Assembly (NCBI RefSeq): GCF_024814375.1
Contig: NZ_JANUXX010000006.1
Location: 1-64,000, forward strand
Source of the DNA: Streptococcus sciuri
GTDB lineage: Bacteria; Bacillota; Bacilli; Lactobacillales; Streptococcaceae
Direction of reading: 5' to 3'
DNA length: 64,000 nt
Program-made: the position numbers and the translations under genes
The notes under the pieces: generated by a model
Told to the model about the DNA's origin: nothing
Seen by the model: only the letters and a program-made list of their open reading frames with translations
Database searches by the model: none
Shown here: in pieces, positions 1 through 8,202 of the stretch
Layout: every line of letters starts with the position of its first letter
Position numbering within the stretch: the first letter of the stretch is position 1

Positions 1-2042
1 CATGTGTCGCTACCTGTCACCTCATCGTGCTTACCACTAAAGCTGTAGTCATTTTGCGTGTCGGTTGCTGGGGTCGCATCGCCTGCTCCCTCAAAGGTGA
101 CCGTTTGACTGGTTGGAACCGTCTTGTTCGTTATGGTAGTAAAGACATAGACTGGTGCTGCTGTTCCCCCTGAAAAGGGATTATCCACATACTGCGAAGC
201 AGTTGTACCACCATTTGAGACTGTTCCCATATAGCGATATGCTGTTTCGGACATCGGAATATAGGCTGGATCTCCACCATTTGCACCACGTGCAGTTACG
301 GCAACGAGCCCATCTGAAGCGAGAGATGGTTTAACTTCTGACGGATCTTTAAGTTCTGCACTCGTTTCATCCCAGGTGCCATCACTATTGCGTGAAGGTA
401 GCACTGTATAGTAGTCACTTTCCACACCGGGTACTGCTACATAGGTACGTCCTGATAAATCATTAGTATAGGTGTAACCTATATGCCAGTTAGAGAGCTG
501 TCCTAATAGTTCTGTCCCTGAACTTGTCACAGTCAAACCACCAGTTGCCTTTGCAGGGGCAGAGGTGAGCTGCCCTCCGCTATCAGTAGTAATGGTCGTT
601 TTGAGTGGTGCGGTGTACTTTTGACCAGATAGACCGGTAATCGAAACTGTCCCAATCTCTGAACCACTCTGATCCACATATTGGACAGTGGACGTCACCT
701 TAGTTGGAATAGGGTAGGTATCTCCTACGAACTGACCCTTGCCGGAGTAGTGCGACTGGGCACGTTTCCACGTGTAGAGAGTATCTCCACCTATTATCTT
801 ATTACCAGAGACTGCCCAAGCAATGCTTTGGTTTTCGTTTCTAAAGGTAAACCCACCGTTTTTTTGTGTTTCTCCCTCTTTGACAACCGTCTCTCCTAGC
901 CACTGCTTTTGTTTCCCATAAAATTCAACGTAGATGGTACCAGGATTTGTCTTATCAGTAGCGAGAGAAAAAGTGTAGACGTAGTCTGCATCGCTTCCAT
1001 CTCCAACCTTATTTGCTGGGTCTCCTATCGGTTTTCCACCTCTAAAGTTTTCAACAACAGCGATGACATAGTGGCTTGGATCTGTGTCATAAGCCCAGTA
1101 CTGATAACCACTTGCTTCAGATCGCAACTCTGGGGTCGGAATATCACCCAGAGCAAAACCTTCTGTCGAGATGACCTTAGGATTACTTGAGACGATGTCG
1201 CCTATATTATTATTATTATTATTATTAGCATCTCGCATGTCGATAAGCGTTGTAGAGCTATCTGATAGGCTGCGTCTAGAGCGTCTGCGACTGCTGCTGC
1301 TGTCATCTGTAGCCACTTGATTTGCTTCAAGAACCGCTGCAGCTGTAGCTTGTGTCTCATTGGCAACAAGCTTTTCTGTGGGTTTCTCCTCTGTCGGTGT
1401 GACCTGCTCTGTCTTTGCATCCTTGTCACTGGTTGCAGACTCTTGGTTAGTCTGGGTAGATTGAGAACCAATCGTACTAGCTGGAGCTAAGTCTGCTCCT
1501 ACTGTAGCGCTTGAGCTAGTGTTTGACACACTGGTCACTGATACACTATCTGCGCTAGCTGACTTATCATCAGATGATACTACTTGACTAGCACTGACAC
1601 CTTGATCCTCTACCTGCTCTGTCTCAGTGCTTGCCTCTGTCTGACTTTCTGCTGGTGCTGTTTGCTCTGTCACACGAGTACTATCCTCTTGTACTGTGGA
1701 ACTGTCAGTAGACTTGGCATTCTCCTCAGACACTGTAGAGCTTGATGAGCTCTTTTCTGATGAATCTTGCTCGCTCGCTACAGTCGCTTTCTCTGTGTCT
1801 GTGATTGCTTGATTTGTACTAGCTGTGCTGTCTACATTAGAGACATCAGACGAAGACGACGCACTCTTTTCCAACCGTGTCGCCTGTGTTGTATCCGTCG
1901 ATACCTGTACATCCTCGGCACTGGCACTCGTGCTAGTTCCAAGGAAAACAAGAGTTCCCAAAAAGACAGACGCCGTCCCCACGCTGAGCTTACGCAAAGA
2001 AAAACGTTGTCTTTCATGCTTACCATGATACTTTCTAAACAT
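1..2042 (-). CDS. YSIRK-type surface protein with mucin-binding-like domains, partial
   Basis: Open frame from an ATG at 2042 to the left edge without a stop, so the C-terminus (and any LPXTG anchor) lies outside. The start has a GAAAGGGA ribosome site. Residues 1-45 are a streptococcal YSIRK-like signal peptide (FSLRKLSVGTASVFLG, then a predicted cut after ASASA). About 200 residues of Ser/Thr/Glu/Ala-rich low-complexity sequence follow, then an RRRSRRS segment and a poly-Asn run. Folded-looking repeats come next, including TVQYVDQSGSEIGTV and TVTFEGAGDATPATDTQ, which look like MucBP and Muc_B2 domains of mucus adhesins. The likely role is a wall-anchored adhesin; this is inferred from the domain look, and the anchor is not seen. 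Confidence 0.85.
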   Translation of the reverse strand, partial: MFRKYHGKHERQRFSLRKLSVGTASVFLGTLVFLGTSTSASAEDVQVSTDTTQATRLEKSASSSSDVSNVDSTASTNQAITDTEKATVASEQDSSEKSSSSSTVSEENAKSTDSSTVQEDSTRVTEQTAPAESQTEASTETEQVEDQGVSASQVVSSDDKSASADSVSVTSVSNTSSSATVGADLAPASTIGSQSTQTNQESATSDKDAKTEQVTPTEEKPTEKLVANETQATAAAVLEANQVATDDSSSSRRRSRRSLSDSSTTLIDMRDANNNNNNNIGDIVSSNPKVISTEGFALGDIPTPELRSEASGYQYWAYDTDPSHYVIAVVENFRGGKPIGDPANKVGDGSDADYVYTFSLATDKTNPGTIYVEFYGKQKQWLGETVVKEGETQKNGGFTFRNENQSIAWAVSGNKIIGGDTLYTWKRAQSHYSGKGQFVGDTYPIPTKVTSTVQYVDQSGSEIGTVSITGLSGQKYTAPLKTTITTDSGGQLTSAPAKATGGLTVTSSGTELLGQLSNWHIGYTYTNDLSGRTYVAVPGVESDYYTVLPSRNSDGTWDETSAELKDPSEVKPSLASDGLVAVTARGANGGDPAYIPMSETAYRYMGTVSNGGTTASQYVDNPFSGGTAAPVYVFTTITNKTVPTSQTVTFEGAGDATPATDTQNDYSFSGKHDEVTGSDT
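1206..1226. repeat. (ATT)7 trinucleotide tract encoding poly-Asn
   Basis: Seven perfect ATT units, read on the minus strand as seven AAT asparagine codons. They sit between the low-complexity stalk and the first folded-looking domain of the surface protein. Slippage would change the linker length without shifting the frame. Confidence 0.9.
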
Positions 2043-2137
2043 AAACTATCCCTTTCAACTATATATTCTCTCCTATTTTATCATAACTTTGTGTGAAGCG
2101 CAAATTACATTTAATATTACTTATTACCTCTAGGAGA

Positions 2138-2171
2138 AAGAAAAAGACTATCTGAATGATTCAGATAGTCT
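2138..2171 (-). terminator. Rho-independent terminator of the 26-codon peptide gene
   Basis: AGACTATCTGAA and its exact reverse complement surround a 3-nt loop (2145-2171). On the minus strand this is followed by a T-rich tail. It sits just downstream of the small peptide gene. Confidence 0.8.
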
Positions 2172-2178
2172 GGAAACT

Positions 2179-2200
2179 ATTGTCAACTTAAGTTGACAAT
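2179..2200. repeat. Perfect 22-bp palindrome
   Basis: ATTGTCAACTT is followed directly by its reverse complement AAGTTGACAAT. It lies between the stop codon of the 26-codon gene and its terminator. It could be an RNA hairpin before the terminator or a protein-binding site. There is no T-run, so it is not itself a terminator. Confidence 0.75.
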
Positions 2201-2213
2201 TGGGTAGTCTAAC

Positions 2214-2294
2214 TTATCCCAAGTGGCCTGCAAGGAAAGTGAACAAAGCCCCAATCGCACCAAAGACCAATTTCAAAATAGCCAAAACTGACAT
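2214..2294 (-). CDS. 26-residue hydrophobic peptide
   Basis: Begins MSVLAILKLVFG and ends TFLAGHLG. It has a near-ideal ribosome site (AGAGGAGGTT, about 8 nt before the ATG) and its own hairpin terminator, so it is very probably a real translated gene despite its size. Lys8 and His24 are its only potentially charged side chains, and several Gly and Ala residues lie in a helix-prone hydrophobic stretch. There is no separate leader or double-glycine motif. I do not recognise the family. Size and composition fit a leaderless membrane-active peptide (modulin-like or bacteriocin-like), a type I toxin or a small membrane-protein partner; none can be chosen from sequence alone. It lies between the surface protein gene and the TMEM175-like gene, all on the minus strand. 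Confidence 0.7.
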   Translation of the reverse strand: MSVLAILKLVFGAIGALFTFLAGHLG

Positions 2295-2430
2295 AGTCGC
2301 AACCTCCTCTAAATAATTACATGGTTCATTATATCACTTCTCTCGAGTCATGTAAAGGATTTCATAAAGAAAACTTAAAATTTTTATTTCCTTCATTTGG
2401 ATAAGGAGTAAAATGCAATAATAACCAGCG

Positions 2431-3204
2431 TTAGCGCCTTTTTTCTCTAAAAGCCATCAAGCGCTGACCAATATCAGGATTGCGACGCGAATTGAGAGAA
2501 TGCACAAAAGAAACAATAGGACTTAAAATGTAAAAGAGAAAGGCGATGTAGGGATTAACAAAAGACATGGCGATGATAAAAAAGCTGATGATAGTAGCTG
2601 ATATTAAGCGCATATAACTCATACGCTTTAACATACTTTTGACGTAGATGGTCTGTGCGAAACGCTCTTGAGAGACGAAGTACTCGATAAGCCATTGAAA
2701 AAAATTGGTCACCACGAGGACAACACCGTAACTGATAACGGCAATACGAGTCGTATCCTCCATCATCCAGCGAGTAAAAACAGGCAACAAAGCCATGCTA
2801 GCCATAAAGAAAATTTGCGTGATAACGACTTTTGGACTTACACTGTCCACCTGATTGTAATTTTTGTGATTGTCCCACCACATATCAGCAATGACAAAAA
2901 AAGTGACGAAGAAAATAAGGATACTATAAAGAAAATTGTGGAGATTATCTTCATGGCTGGGAGTCGGTATCTCAAGGAGCATTACGGTAGCGATGACAGC
3001 GATAACCGCATCCGAAAAGACCTCCAAGTGTTCCTTTAGACGACTCGCATTTTCTTTTTCCTGCTCTTTAATGAGTTCTTTTCGCACTTCAAGTGCTTCC
3101 TCTTCTGAAAGTTCTTGAAGTTCTGGATAAAGTTGTTTGAACTCTTCTTGCGTGTGTTTCACAAAATTCTCTAATTGCTCTTGACGCTGATTTTCTGCTT
3201 CCAT
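2431..3204 (-). CDS. TMEM175-family (DUF1211) potassium channel-like membrane protein
   Basis: 257 residues. After an acidic, helical N-terminal part of about 55 residues comes the motif FSDAVIAVIATVMLLEI, which matches the FSDxVxA signature of the first helix of bacterial TMEM175 (DUF1211) channels. Five further hydrophobic segments follow, giving a single six-helix repeat. Bacterial members assemble as tetramers and conduct K+ with modest selectivity. The N-terminal soluble extension is longer than in minimal members. The gene stands alone, with no partner in an operon. Confidence 0.8.
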   Translation of the reverse strand: MEAENQRQEQLENFVKHTQEEFKQLYPELQELSEEEALEVRKELIKEQEKENASRLKEHLEVFSDAVIAVIATVMLLEIPTPSHEDNLHNFLYSILIFFVTFFVIADMWWDNHKNYNQVDSVSPKVVITQIFFMASMALLPVFTRWMMEDTTRIAVISYGVVLVVTNFFQWLIEYFVSQERFAQTIYVKSMLKRMSYMRLISATIISFFIIAMSFVNPYIAFLFYILSPIVSFVHSLNSRRNPDIGQRLMAFREKRR

Positions 3205-3508
3205 ATTGTCCTTTCTTCTACAATGCGAGGTTTCACCTTTTCAATCTATCTCATCTCGTTATTACTCAAGTATTTTTCTTTGTTTATCATTTTGTGTGGT
3301 ATGACGAAGTCTATCAAGGTTATCTGTATCTGATGTCTTATCAACACATCCTCTTTTCAATGCGTAAACCGTAAAACATCTGCTATCTTTAAGCTCAAAA
3401 TCTTACTAGATTATAACACGAAAGTTTTTAGCAGTAAAGGCAGGGTTCTCCTATCAGTATTGAAAAAAGCCCCCAAAGAAGAGCTCAATGTCATATAGGA
3501 TAATCTCA
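3205..3508. other. Intergenic, no gene
   Basis: No coding frame was found. Near 3460-3490 the minus strand carries a short GC-containing hairpin followed by TTTTTT, a possible terminator for the 54-codon gene at 3509. Confidence 0.4.
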
Positions 3509-3673
3509 TCACTTCATTTTCTTAAATGCTTTTTGGCTAATAACTAAAGCTATCGTCCCTAAAAATACCGTTCCAATAAAATCGGTGAGGGGGCTTCTCC
3601 CTGTGATAGCAAACCAAATAAATCGCGAAATGACAACAATAAACAATACATAAAAACGATATCGTTTTACCAT
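3509..3673 (-). CDS. 54-residue membrane protein, immunity-like
   Basis: Starts MVKRYRFYVLFIVVISRF and ends QKAFKKMK. It has two hydrophobic segments (about residues 7-23 and 32-46) and a basic C-terminal tail. A GGTGG-type ribosome site precedes the ATG. It lies 76 bp downstream of a decayed secreted-protein gene on the same strand. That is the same arrangement as the cassettes at 26.9-27.6 kb and 38.3-39.2 kb, where a protein of about 60 residues with two membrane segments and a basic tail follows a secreted protein. Immunity to the vanished product is an inference from this layout; no family was recognised. Confidence 0.55.
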   Translation of the reverse strand: MVKRYRFYVLFIVVISRFIWFAITGRSPLTDFIGTVFLGTIALVISQKAFKKMK

Positions 3674-3749
3674 TAAAACCACCTACACCTTTCAAAGATT
3701 CAAATCAAAGATGCTACAGAACCTACATTCTTGATGCCTACTTTAAGCA

Positions 3750-4345
3750 TTAGTTCGCCATTTCAGTTGTTGCTTGACGTTGAGCTAACCCTACAATGCC
3801 AGCACTAAGCAAACTTGATACAGTTGTTACTTCCAATGTATCTTGAATGGCAACAATACGGTTTCAAGCACTCACACTATCCATTAAATCAGCATTAACA
3901 TCACCTTTTACAGTAGTTAATTCTTGACTATCTCCATAACGAGTCACATTAAAATCAATATTTTCAATATGACCTTGTTCGTTATCAATAGTAGCATAAT
4001 CAAAAATATATTGAATAACTTTAGTTAGTTATTGTTCTTCAACTGCACTATATTTTGAATGGATTGCATTTTATTTCAAATAGCATTCTGAGTAGCTACA
4101 TAAGCAACACTATATAATACTTATTTGAACGGACTTCCTCAAATACTCATATTTAATTGTTTTCCTAATAACCGTTTTAGCGACTTTAGTCCAAATACTC
4201 TTTTTTTCAAATATCAATAATCGGATTTTTGAAATAGCACTAAAGAAACAGAGTTAGAATGAGTAGTCATATCCGCCAGCGCTTTTACAGAAGGTACGAC
4301 AGAACCTGAAAGTATCATAAACAAAAGTGGTAAAACATCACATTT
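3750..4345 (-). pseudogene. Decayed secreted-protein gene, bacteriocin-like
   Basis: Read on the minus strand, the region begins with a signal-peptide-like stretch (LPLLFMILSGSVVPSVKALA, then D). It continues through several frameshifts and stops to a good C-terminal frame ending QRQATTEMAN and TAA. Recoverable pieces include KKSIWTKVAKTVIRKTIKY, VAYVATQNAI, VIQYIFDYATIDNEQGHIE and RIVAIQDTLEVTTVSSLL. Together they imply a secreted protein of about 190-200 residues. At least three in-frame stops (including one before NRIVAIQD) and more than one frame change mean it is dead. The size, signal peptide and small membrane gene downstream resemble large non-lytic streptococcal bacteriocins such as streptococcin A-M57 or dysgalacticin; this is inferred from architecture only. 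Confidence 0.6.
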
Positions 4346-4482
4346 TATTATACAGCAATTCCGTCAAATATGTAAACGATAACAATGTTGCTATTTGTTC
4401 TGTTTTGGCATGAATCCGCTACATCATGATAAACGCTTCTCCGAGGAACTCCTGCAGAGATCTATTATGCAAATCAACGCAC

Positions 4483-4510
4483 AAAAAAGACACCTTCCAA
4501 AAAGGGTGTC
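4483..4510 (-). terminator. Rho-independent terminator after immunity gene
   Basis: GACACC and GGTGTC arms surround a short loop and are followed on the minus strand by TTTTTT. It lies downstream of the gene ending at 4578. Confidence 0.75.
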
Positions 4511-4577
4511 AATGGTCACAACCATAATATGACAACTTGTCCGACCGCTTTACTATCGTCTTACATCCATTTTATCA

Positions 4578-4853
4578 CTAGAAAAACAAGCCATTAGGTC
4601 TCCCTATTTTATCACGAACGGGAAACTCTTTTTGTAAGTTGACATAAAATTCCAAAGCTTTTGGAGATAGTTGTTGTCTTAATCCTAAAGGAGCTAGTTC
4701 TATTTTTAAGTCTGAAATGATTCTACTAGAATCCTTTTTGTCACTAAAATCATCTTTTGCTTTTAAAAAAATGTGGCGCTCTTTATCCGTTATTTCCACG
4801 TCTAAAATGAGGTTATAAATTGCATTTTCTAACTGTTCAATCTTTGATGGCAT
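4578..4853 (-). CDS. Enterocin-A-type bacteriocin immunity protein
   Basis: 91 residues, with no signal peptide or membrane segment, predicted mostly helical. The pattern NAIYNLILDVEITDKERHIF, then LKAKDDF, LAPLGLRQQLSPKALEFY, matches the four-helix EntA_Immun family, which protects producers from class IIa pediocin-like bacteriocins at the mannose phosphotransferase target. It starts only 5 bp after the stop of a damaged secreted-protein gene and ends at a clear terminator. With no intact bacteriocin next to it, it may now act as an orphan immunity gene against bacteriocins from neighbours. The family call is good; the exact specificity is unknown. Confidence 0.75.
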   Translation of the reverse strand: MPSKIEQLENAIYNLILDVEITDKERHIFLKAKDDFSDKKDSSRIISDLKIELAPLGLRQQLSPKALEFYVNLQKEFPVRDKIGRPNGLFF

Positions 4854-4858
4854 CGTTA

Positions 4859-5368
4859 TCAGCCTCCCAACAAATGAGCAAACGCTGGGTTATCATATGA
4901 GATAGTCCAAGAACTTGAATTTGTCGCAATGCCATTAACAATTGTATTGACTGTATGATTTACCGTAGAAGTTGTTTGTATCATTCGCCATTGCCCAGTT
5001 CCAGAATGTTGATAATAACTATATGGTTCTATAGTCTATTTGTAAATCCATTTCCCACCATTACCATATGTATTTGCAACCCAATTTCTATCTGAAATCA
5101 TGAAAGAATTAAAGTCAAATTCTGGTATATCCGTTTCACTGATAATAGCGTCAGGAATATGCTTAGCAATAACTTCTGAAGCAGGTAACACAGGAATTTC
5201 ATCTGCTTTTACACTGCTATTAGTGAAGATGAAAATATGGTAGAATGCTTCTTTAAAAGAATTGCTAATGATTTTATTAGAGTACTTTTTTATATTTCTC
5301 TTTACGCTTTTCATTTGGCTACTATATGATTTAAGACATATCATAAACCTTTTAACATTTATTTTCAT
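4859..5368 (-). pseudogene. Secreted bacteriocin-like gene with in-frame stop
   Basis: One frame runs from about 5368 to a TGA at 4859-4861, interrupted by a TAG at 5036-5038 and otherwise open on both sides. Before the stop it reads VKADEIPVLPASEV ... NWVANTYGNGGKWIYK; after it, TIEPYSYYQHSGTGQWRM ... AFAHLLGG. The hydrophobic core of the signal peptide lies in another frame just upstream (AILLKKHSTIFSSSLIAV), so a frameshift near 5215 is also likely. The intact product would have had about 170 residues. The GGxW ... YSYYxH pattern is faintly like lactococcin 972; this is weak. It sits immediately upstream of the immunity gene at 4578. Confidence 0.55.
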
Positions 5369-5706
5369 TTTTTCAATTTTTTATACCATAATTGATTTTC
5401 TAATATCAAGAAAAAGTCACGGAATTTTCCCATATCAACATATTCTCCGTTAATCAGGATAGATTGACCTAGCTTACTGTCAAATAGCTTTCACAGTAAA
5501 AATCACTTAATTGTTCTCATTTTAAAAATAAAGTCACTTGTTCAACAACGTCGGATAGAAAAATGAAAGCAATACCATATCTTTTGGGCTTTTTAAGTAG
5601 TCATTTATGCCCTTCCTCTAAGCGATTGGTTTTAAAAACAGTTGATGAGTAGACTTCCAAAAAGCAATCCTGTTGCAGCCATCAACCAGTAGGCTATTTT
5701 TCTTTC
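5369..5706. other. Intergenic with short hydrophobic relic
   Basis: AT-rich sequence. On the minus strand just after the rlmB stop there is a short hydrophobic reading (WLMAATGLLFGSLLINCF, then stop) without a convincing start. It may be the remnant of a small membrane protein gene. Nothing else was recognised. Confidence 0.35.
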
Positions 5707-6435
5707 TCACAGACGGTTTCTAAACACTTCATACATAAGAATGGCGGCAGCGACACTAGCATTTAAGCTCTGCACATGCCCATTCATCGGAATAGTAATC
5801 ATCTCATCCACTTGTTTTTTAATATTTTTAGAGATTCCCTTGCCCTCGTTTCCGATAATGAGTGCAAGCTTCCCTTGTGTATTCCACTGATGAGAGGGAG
5901 TGCCATTCATGTCCGTCCCAAAAATCCAAAAGCCCCTGGTCTTTAGCTTATCTAGGGTCTGACTGAGATTGGTCACACGACTAATCGGCACATGCTCAAG
6001 CGCACCTGTCGCCACCTTTGCCACAATAGGGGTTATACCAACAGAGCGGTGCTTAGGAATAATGACACCACAGACGTTAGTCGCATCTGCTGTCCTCAAA
6101 ATAGAGCCAAGATTATGCGGATCTGTCAGTCCATCTAGGATGAGAATGAGCGGATTTTTCTCTTGTCCTGCTTTTTGCAGAAGAACATCAAACTCCGTGT
6201 AGCTAAAGGCTGCTACCTTGAGGACAAAGCCTTGATGCACACCGTCATCACACATATCAGACAGTATCTTTTTAGGCGTCCAAGAGATAGAAACCTTTTT
6301 CTCCTTAGCAAGGAGCTTGATTTTGTCAACATTTTTACCACGAAGGTCTTCTTGAATATAGAGTTTATTACCAGTATTTGCTTGCAGGCTTTCAGCTACA
6401 GCGTGTAGCCCATAAACGATATCATTTGTTTCCAT
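5707..6435 (-). CDS. rlmB: 23S rRNA (guanosine-2'-O-)-methyltransferase, TrmH/SpoU family
   Basis: 242 residues. The N-terminal substrate-binding domain (IVYGLHAVAESL) is followed by the SPOUT knot with its three motifs: LTDPHNLGSILRTAD, LIIGNEGKGIS and SLNASVAAAILMYE. The Asn/Arg of motif 1 and the Glu of motif 2 are present. It uses S-adenosylmethionine to 2'-O-methylate a guanosine of 23S rRNA. Its start overlaps the stop of mrnC by one base (TAATG), indicating translational coupling in the cysS-mrnC-rlmB operon, a conserved streptococcal order. Confidence 0.9.
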   Translation of the reverse strand: METNDIVYGLHAVAESLQANTGNKLYIQEDLRGKNVDKIKLLAKEKKVSISWTPKKILSDMCDDGVHQGFVLKVAAFSYTEFDVLLQKAGQEKNPLILILDGLTDPHNLGSILRTADATNVCGVIIPKHRSVGITPIVAKVATGALEHVPISRVTNLSQTLDKLKTRGFWIFGTDMNGTPSHQWNTQGKLALIIGNEGKGISKNIKKQVDEMITIPMNGHVQSLNASVAAAILMYEVFRNRL

Positions 6436-6836
6436 TAGTTCTCTTTTCCTTCGACAGCCTCAATGCACCAAGCAATCAACTCTTCGAGGCGTCCGATATT
6501 CTCCGTCATGTGGAGATATCCTAGCAGCGCCTCAAAGCCTGTTGACATGCGGTAGGTCACGATATCTGCATTCTTAGCCTTGGTGTGGCTGTGAGCGTTT
6601 CTTCCACGCTTATAAATCTCAATCTCTTTATCACTGAGAAAGTCATCCTCTATCATACGGTCAATCAGCATGGCTTGGGCTTTTGCAGAAACATAGTGCG
6701 TCGCTTTTTGGTGAAGCTTTTGCGGCTTTGTCATTCCTTGAAAGATGAGATGGCGACGGATATACATGGCATAAACAGCATCCCCTTCAAAGGCAAGGGC
6801 AATACCATTAATCAGATTGATATCTAGATTAGTCAC
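6435..6836 (-). CDS. mrnC: Mini-ribonuclease III
   Basis: 133 residues: an RNase III catalytic domain without the double-stranded RNA-binding domain, the hallmark of Mini-III. The conserved ALAFEGDAVYAMYIRRHL near the N-terminus contains the catalytic Asp, and KRGRNAHSHTKAKNADIVTY is the family motif. The B. subtilis enzyme matures 23S rRNA ends within 50S precursors. The gene overlaps the 3' end of cysS by 8 bp and is coupled to rlmB, so rRNA processing and modification are co-expressed. Confidence 0.9.
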   Translation of the reverse strand: MTNLDINLINGIALAFEGDAVYAMYIRRHLIFQGMTKPQKLHQKATHYVSAKAQAMLIDRMIEDDFLSDKEIEIYKRGRNAHSHTKAKNADIVTYRMSTGFEALLGYLHMTENIGRLEELIAWCIEAVEGKEN

Positions 6837-8172
6837 GTGTCCACCTCACACCGTCCTTGGTATCAAGAAGCTTAATACCTCTTTTGGCCAATTCATCTCG
6901 AATTTTATCTGCTGTTGTAAAATCACGGTTTTGACGTGCTAGCTGGCGTTTTTCAATCAAAGCTTCGATGTCGCTATCAAGTATCTCTTCTTCAAAAACA
7001 ATACCAAAAATAGAAAGCAGTTGTGCAAAGGTCGCTTTAATCTCCCCATTGTAATGCCCTGAGTTAATCCACTTGGCAAACTCAAAGATGACGGTGATAC
7101 CGTTTGCGGTATTAAAGTCGTCATCCATGGCTGACTCAAAGTCTGCCACAAACTGTTCTAAACCAGTTGTATCCACATCTTCCTTGATGGGAAGAGAATA
7201 AGTATTTTTAAGATATTTGAGATTGGTTTTAGCATCATGTAGTGCTTTTTCGGTGAAGTTAATCGGCTTTCTGTAGTGCTGCGTTGAGAGGAAGAAGCGT
7301 AAAATCTGACCTTCCACACTCTCTAGCAAATCATGCACTGTCACAAAATTGCCTAGTGACTTGGACATTTTTTCATTATCGACATTGACAAAGCCATTGT
7401 GCATCCAATAATTAGCAAAAGTTTTGCCAGTTTTAGATTCAGATTGAGCGATTTCATTGGTGTGATGAGGAAACTCAAGATCAGACCCACCACCATGAAT
7501 GTCAATGGTGTCACCTAAAATCTCCGTCGCCATAACGGAGCACTCTATATGCCAACCAGGACGTCCCAAACCCCAAGGACTTGTCCAAGCAACCTCACCA
7601 ATCTTTGCATTTTTCCAGAGAGCAAAGTCCATAGGATTTTCTTTGTGGCTAGTTTCTTCATCCACACGACCAGAAGCTCCAACTTCGAGCTCTTCTAGGG
7701 TTTTATTAGCTAACTTCCCATAGTTTGGCGCTTTTTCTACACGAAAGTAAACACCCCCCTCTGAAACGTAGGCGTATCCCTTATCAATCAAGACCTCAAT
7801 GAACTTTTGGATGTCATCTATATAGTCGATGACACGAGGGTTTTTGCTGGCAGGCTTGACGCCAAGCGCCTTGATATCCTCCATAAAGGCAGCGATGAAC
7901 TTATCTGAAAAGTCCTTGGTACTCATACCTGCCTCATGCGCACCTCTAATAATCTTATCATCTACATCTGTGAAATTTGACACATAAGTCACATCATAAC
8001 CCTTGTACTCAAAGTAGCGACGAATGGTATCAAAAGCCACTACACTTCTAGCATTACCTACGTGTATATAGTTGTAGACCGTTGGACCGCAGACATACAT
8101 CTTGACTTTTCCTTCTTCGAGTGGGAGAAAGTCCCGCAGACTGCGTGACATGGTATCGTAAATTTTTATCAT
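6829..8172 (-). CDS. cysS: Cysteinyl-tRNA synthetase
   Basis: 447 residues, normal length for the class I enzyme. Visible are the HIGH-equivalent in CGPTVYNYIHVGNA (with the zinc-ligand Cys), further zinc ligands in WHIECSVMA and the HHTNEIAQSE region, and the KMSKSLGNF loop. It charges tRNA-Cys. It follows cysE by 30 bp, so cysteine synthesis and cysteine use are expressed together. No T-box leader was seen in front of cysS or cysE; regulation probably comes from further upstream. Confidence 0.95.
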   Translation of the reverse strand: MIKIYDTMSRSLRDFLPLEEGKVKMYVCGPTVYNYIHVGNARSVVAFDTIRRYFEYKGYDVTYVSNFTDVDDKIIRGAHEAGMSTKDFSDKFIAAFMEDIKALGVKPASKNPRVIDYIDDIQKFIEVLIDKGYAYVSEGGVYFRVEKAPNYGKLANKTLEELEVGASGRVDEETSHKENPMDFALWKNAKIGEVAWTSPWGLGRPGWHIECSVMATEILGDTIDIHGGGSDLEFPHHTNEIAQSESKTGKTFANYWMHNGFVNVDNEKMSKSLGNFVTVHDLLESVEGQILRFFLSTQHYRKPINFTEKALHDAKTNLKYLKNTYSLPIKEDVDTTGLEQFVADFESAMDDDFNTANGITVIFEFAKWINSGHYNGEIKATFAQLLSIFGIVFEEEILDSDIEALIEKRQLARQNRDFTTADKIRDELAKRGIKLLDTKDGVRWTRD

Positions 8173-8202
8173 CTTTTCATTCCTTTGCTATTTCTCAAAC
8201 CT

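Noticed and set aside
1202..1471. 89-codon minus-strand frame ending in poly-Ile
   Set aside because: It is an out-of-frame reading of the adhesin gene; the adhesin frame gives poly-Asn, a signal peptide and domain sequence.
2193..2198. TTGACA in the 22-bp palindrome as a promoter
   Set aside because: No -10 box at 16-18 bp on either strand.
4989..5100. YGNGG in the decayed gene as a class IIa (pediocin) motif
   Set aside because: The pediocin box is YGNGV followed by xCxxxxC near the N-terminus; Cys residues are absent and the position is wrong, although the adjacent immunity gene is of the class IIa type.
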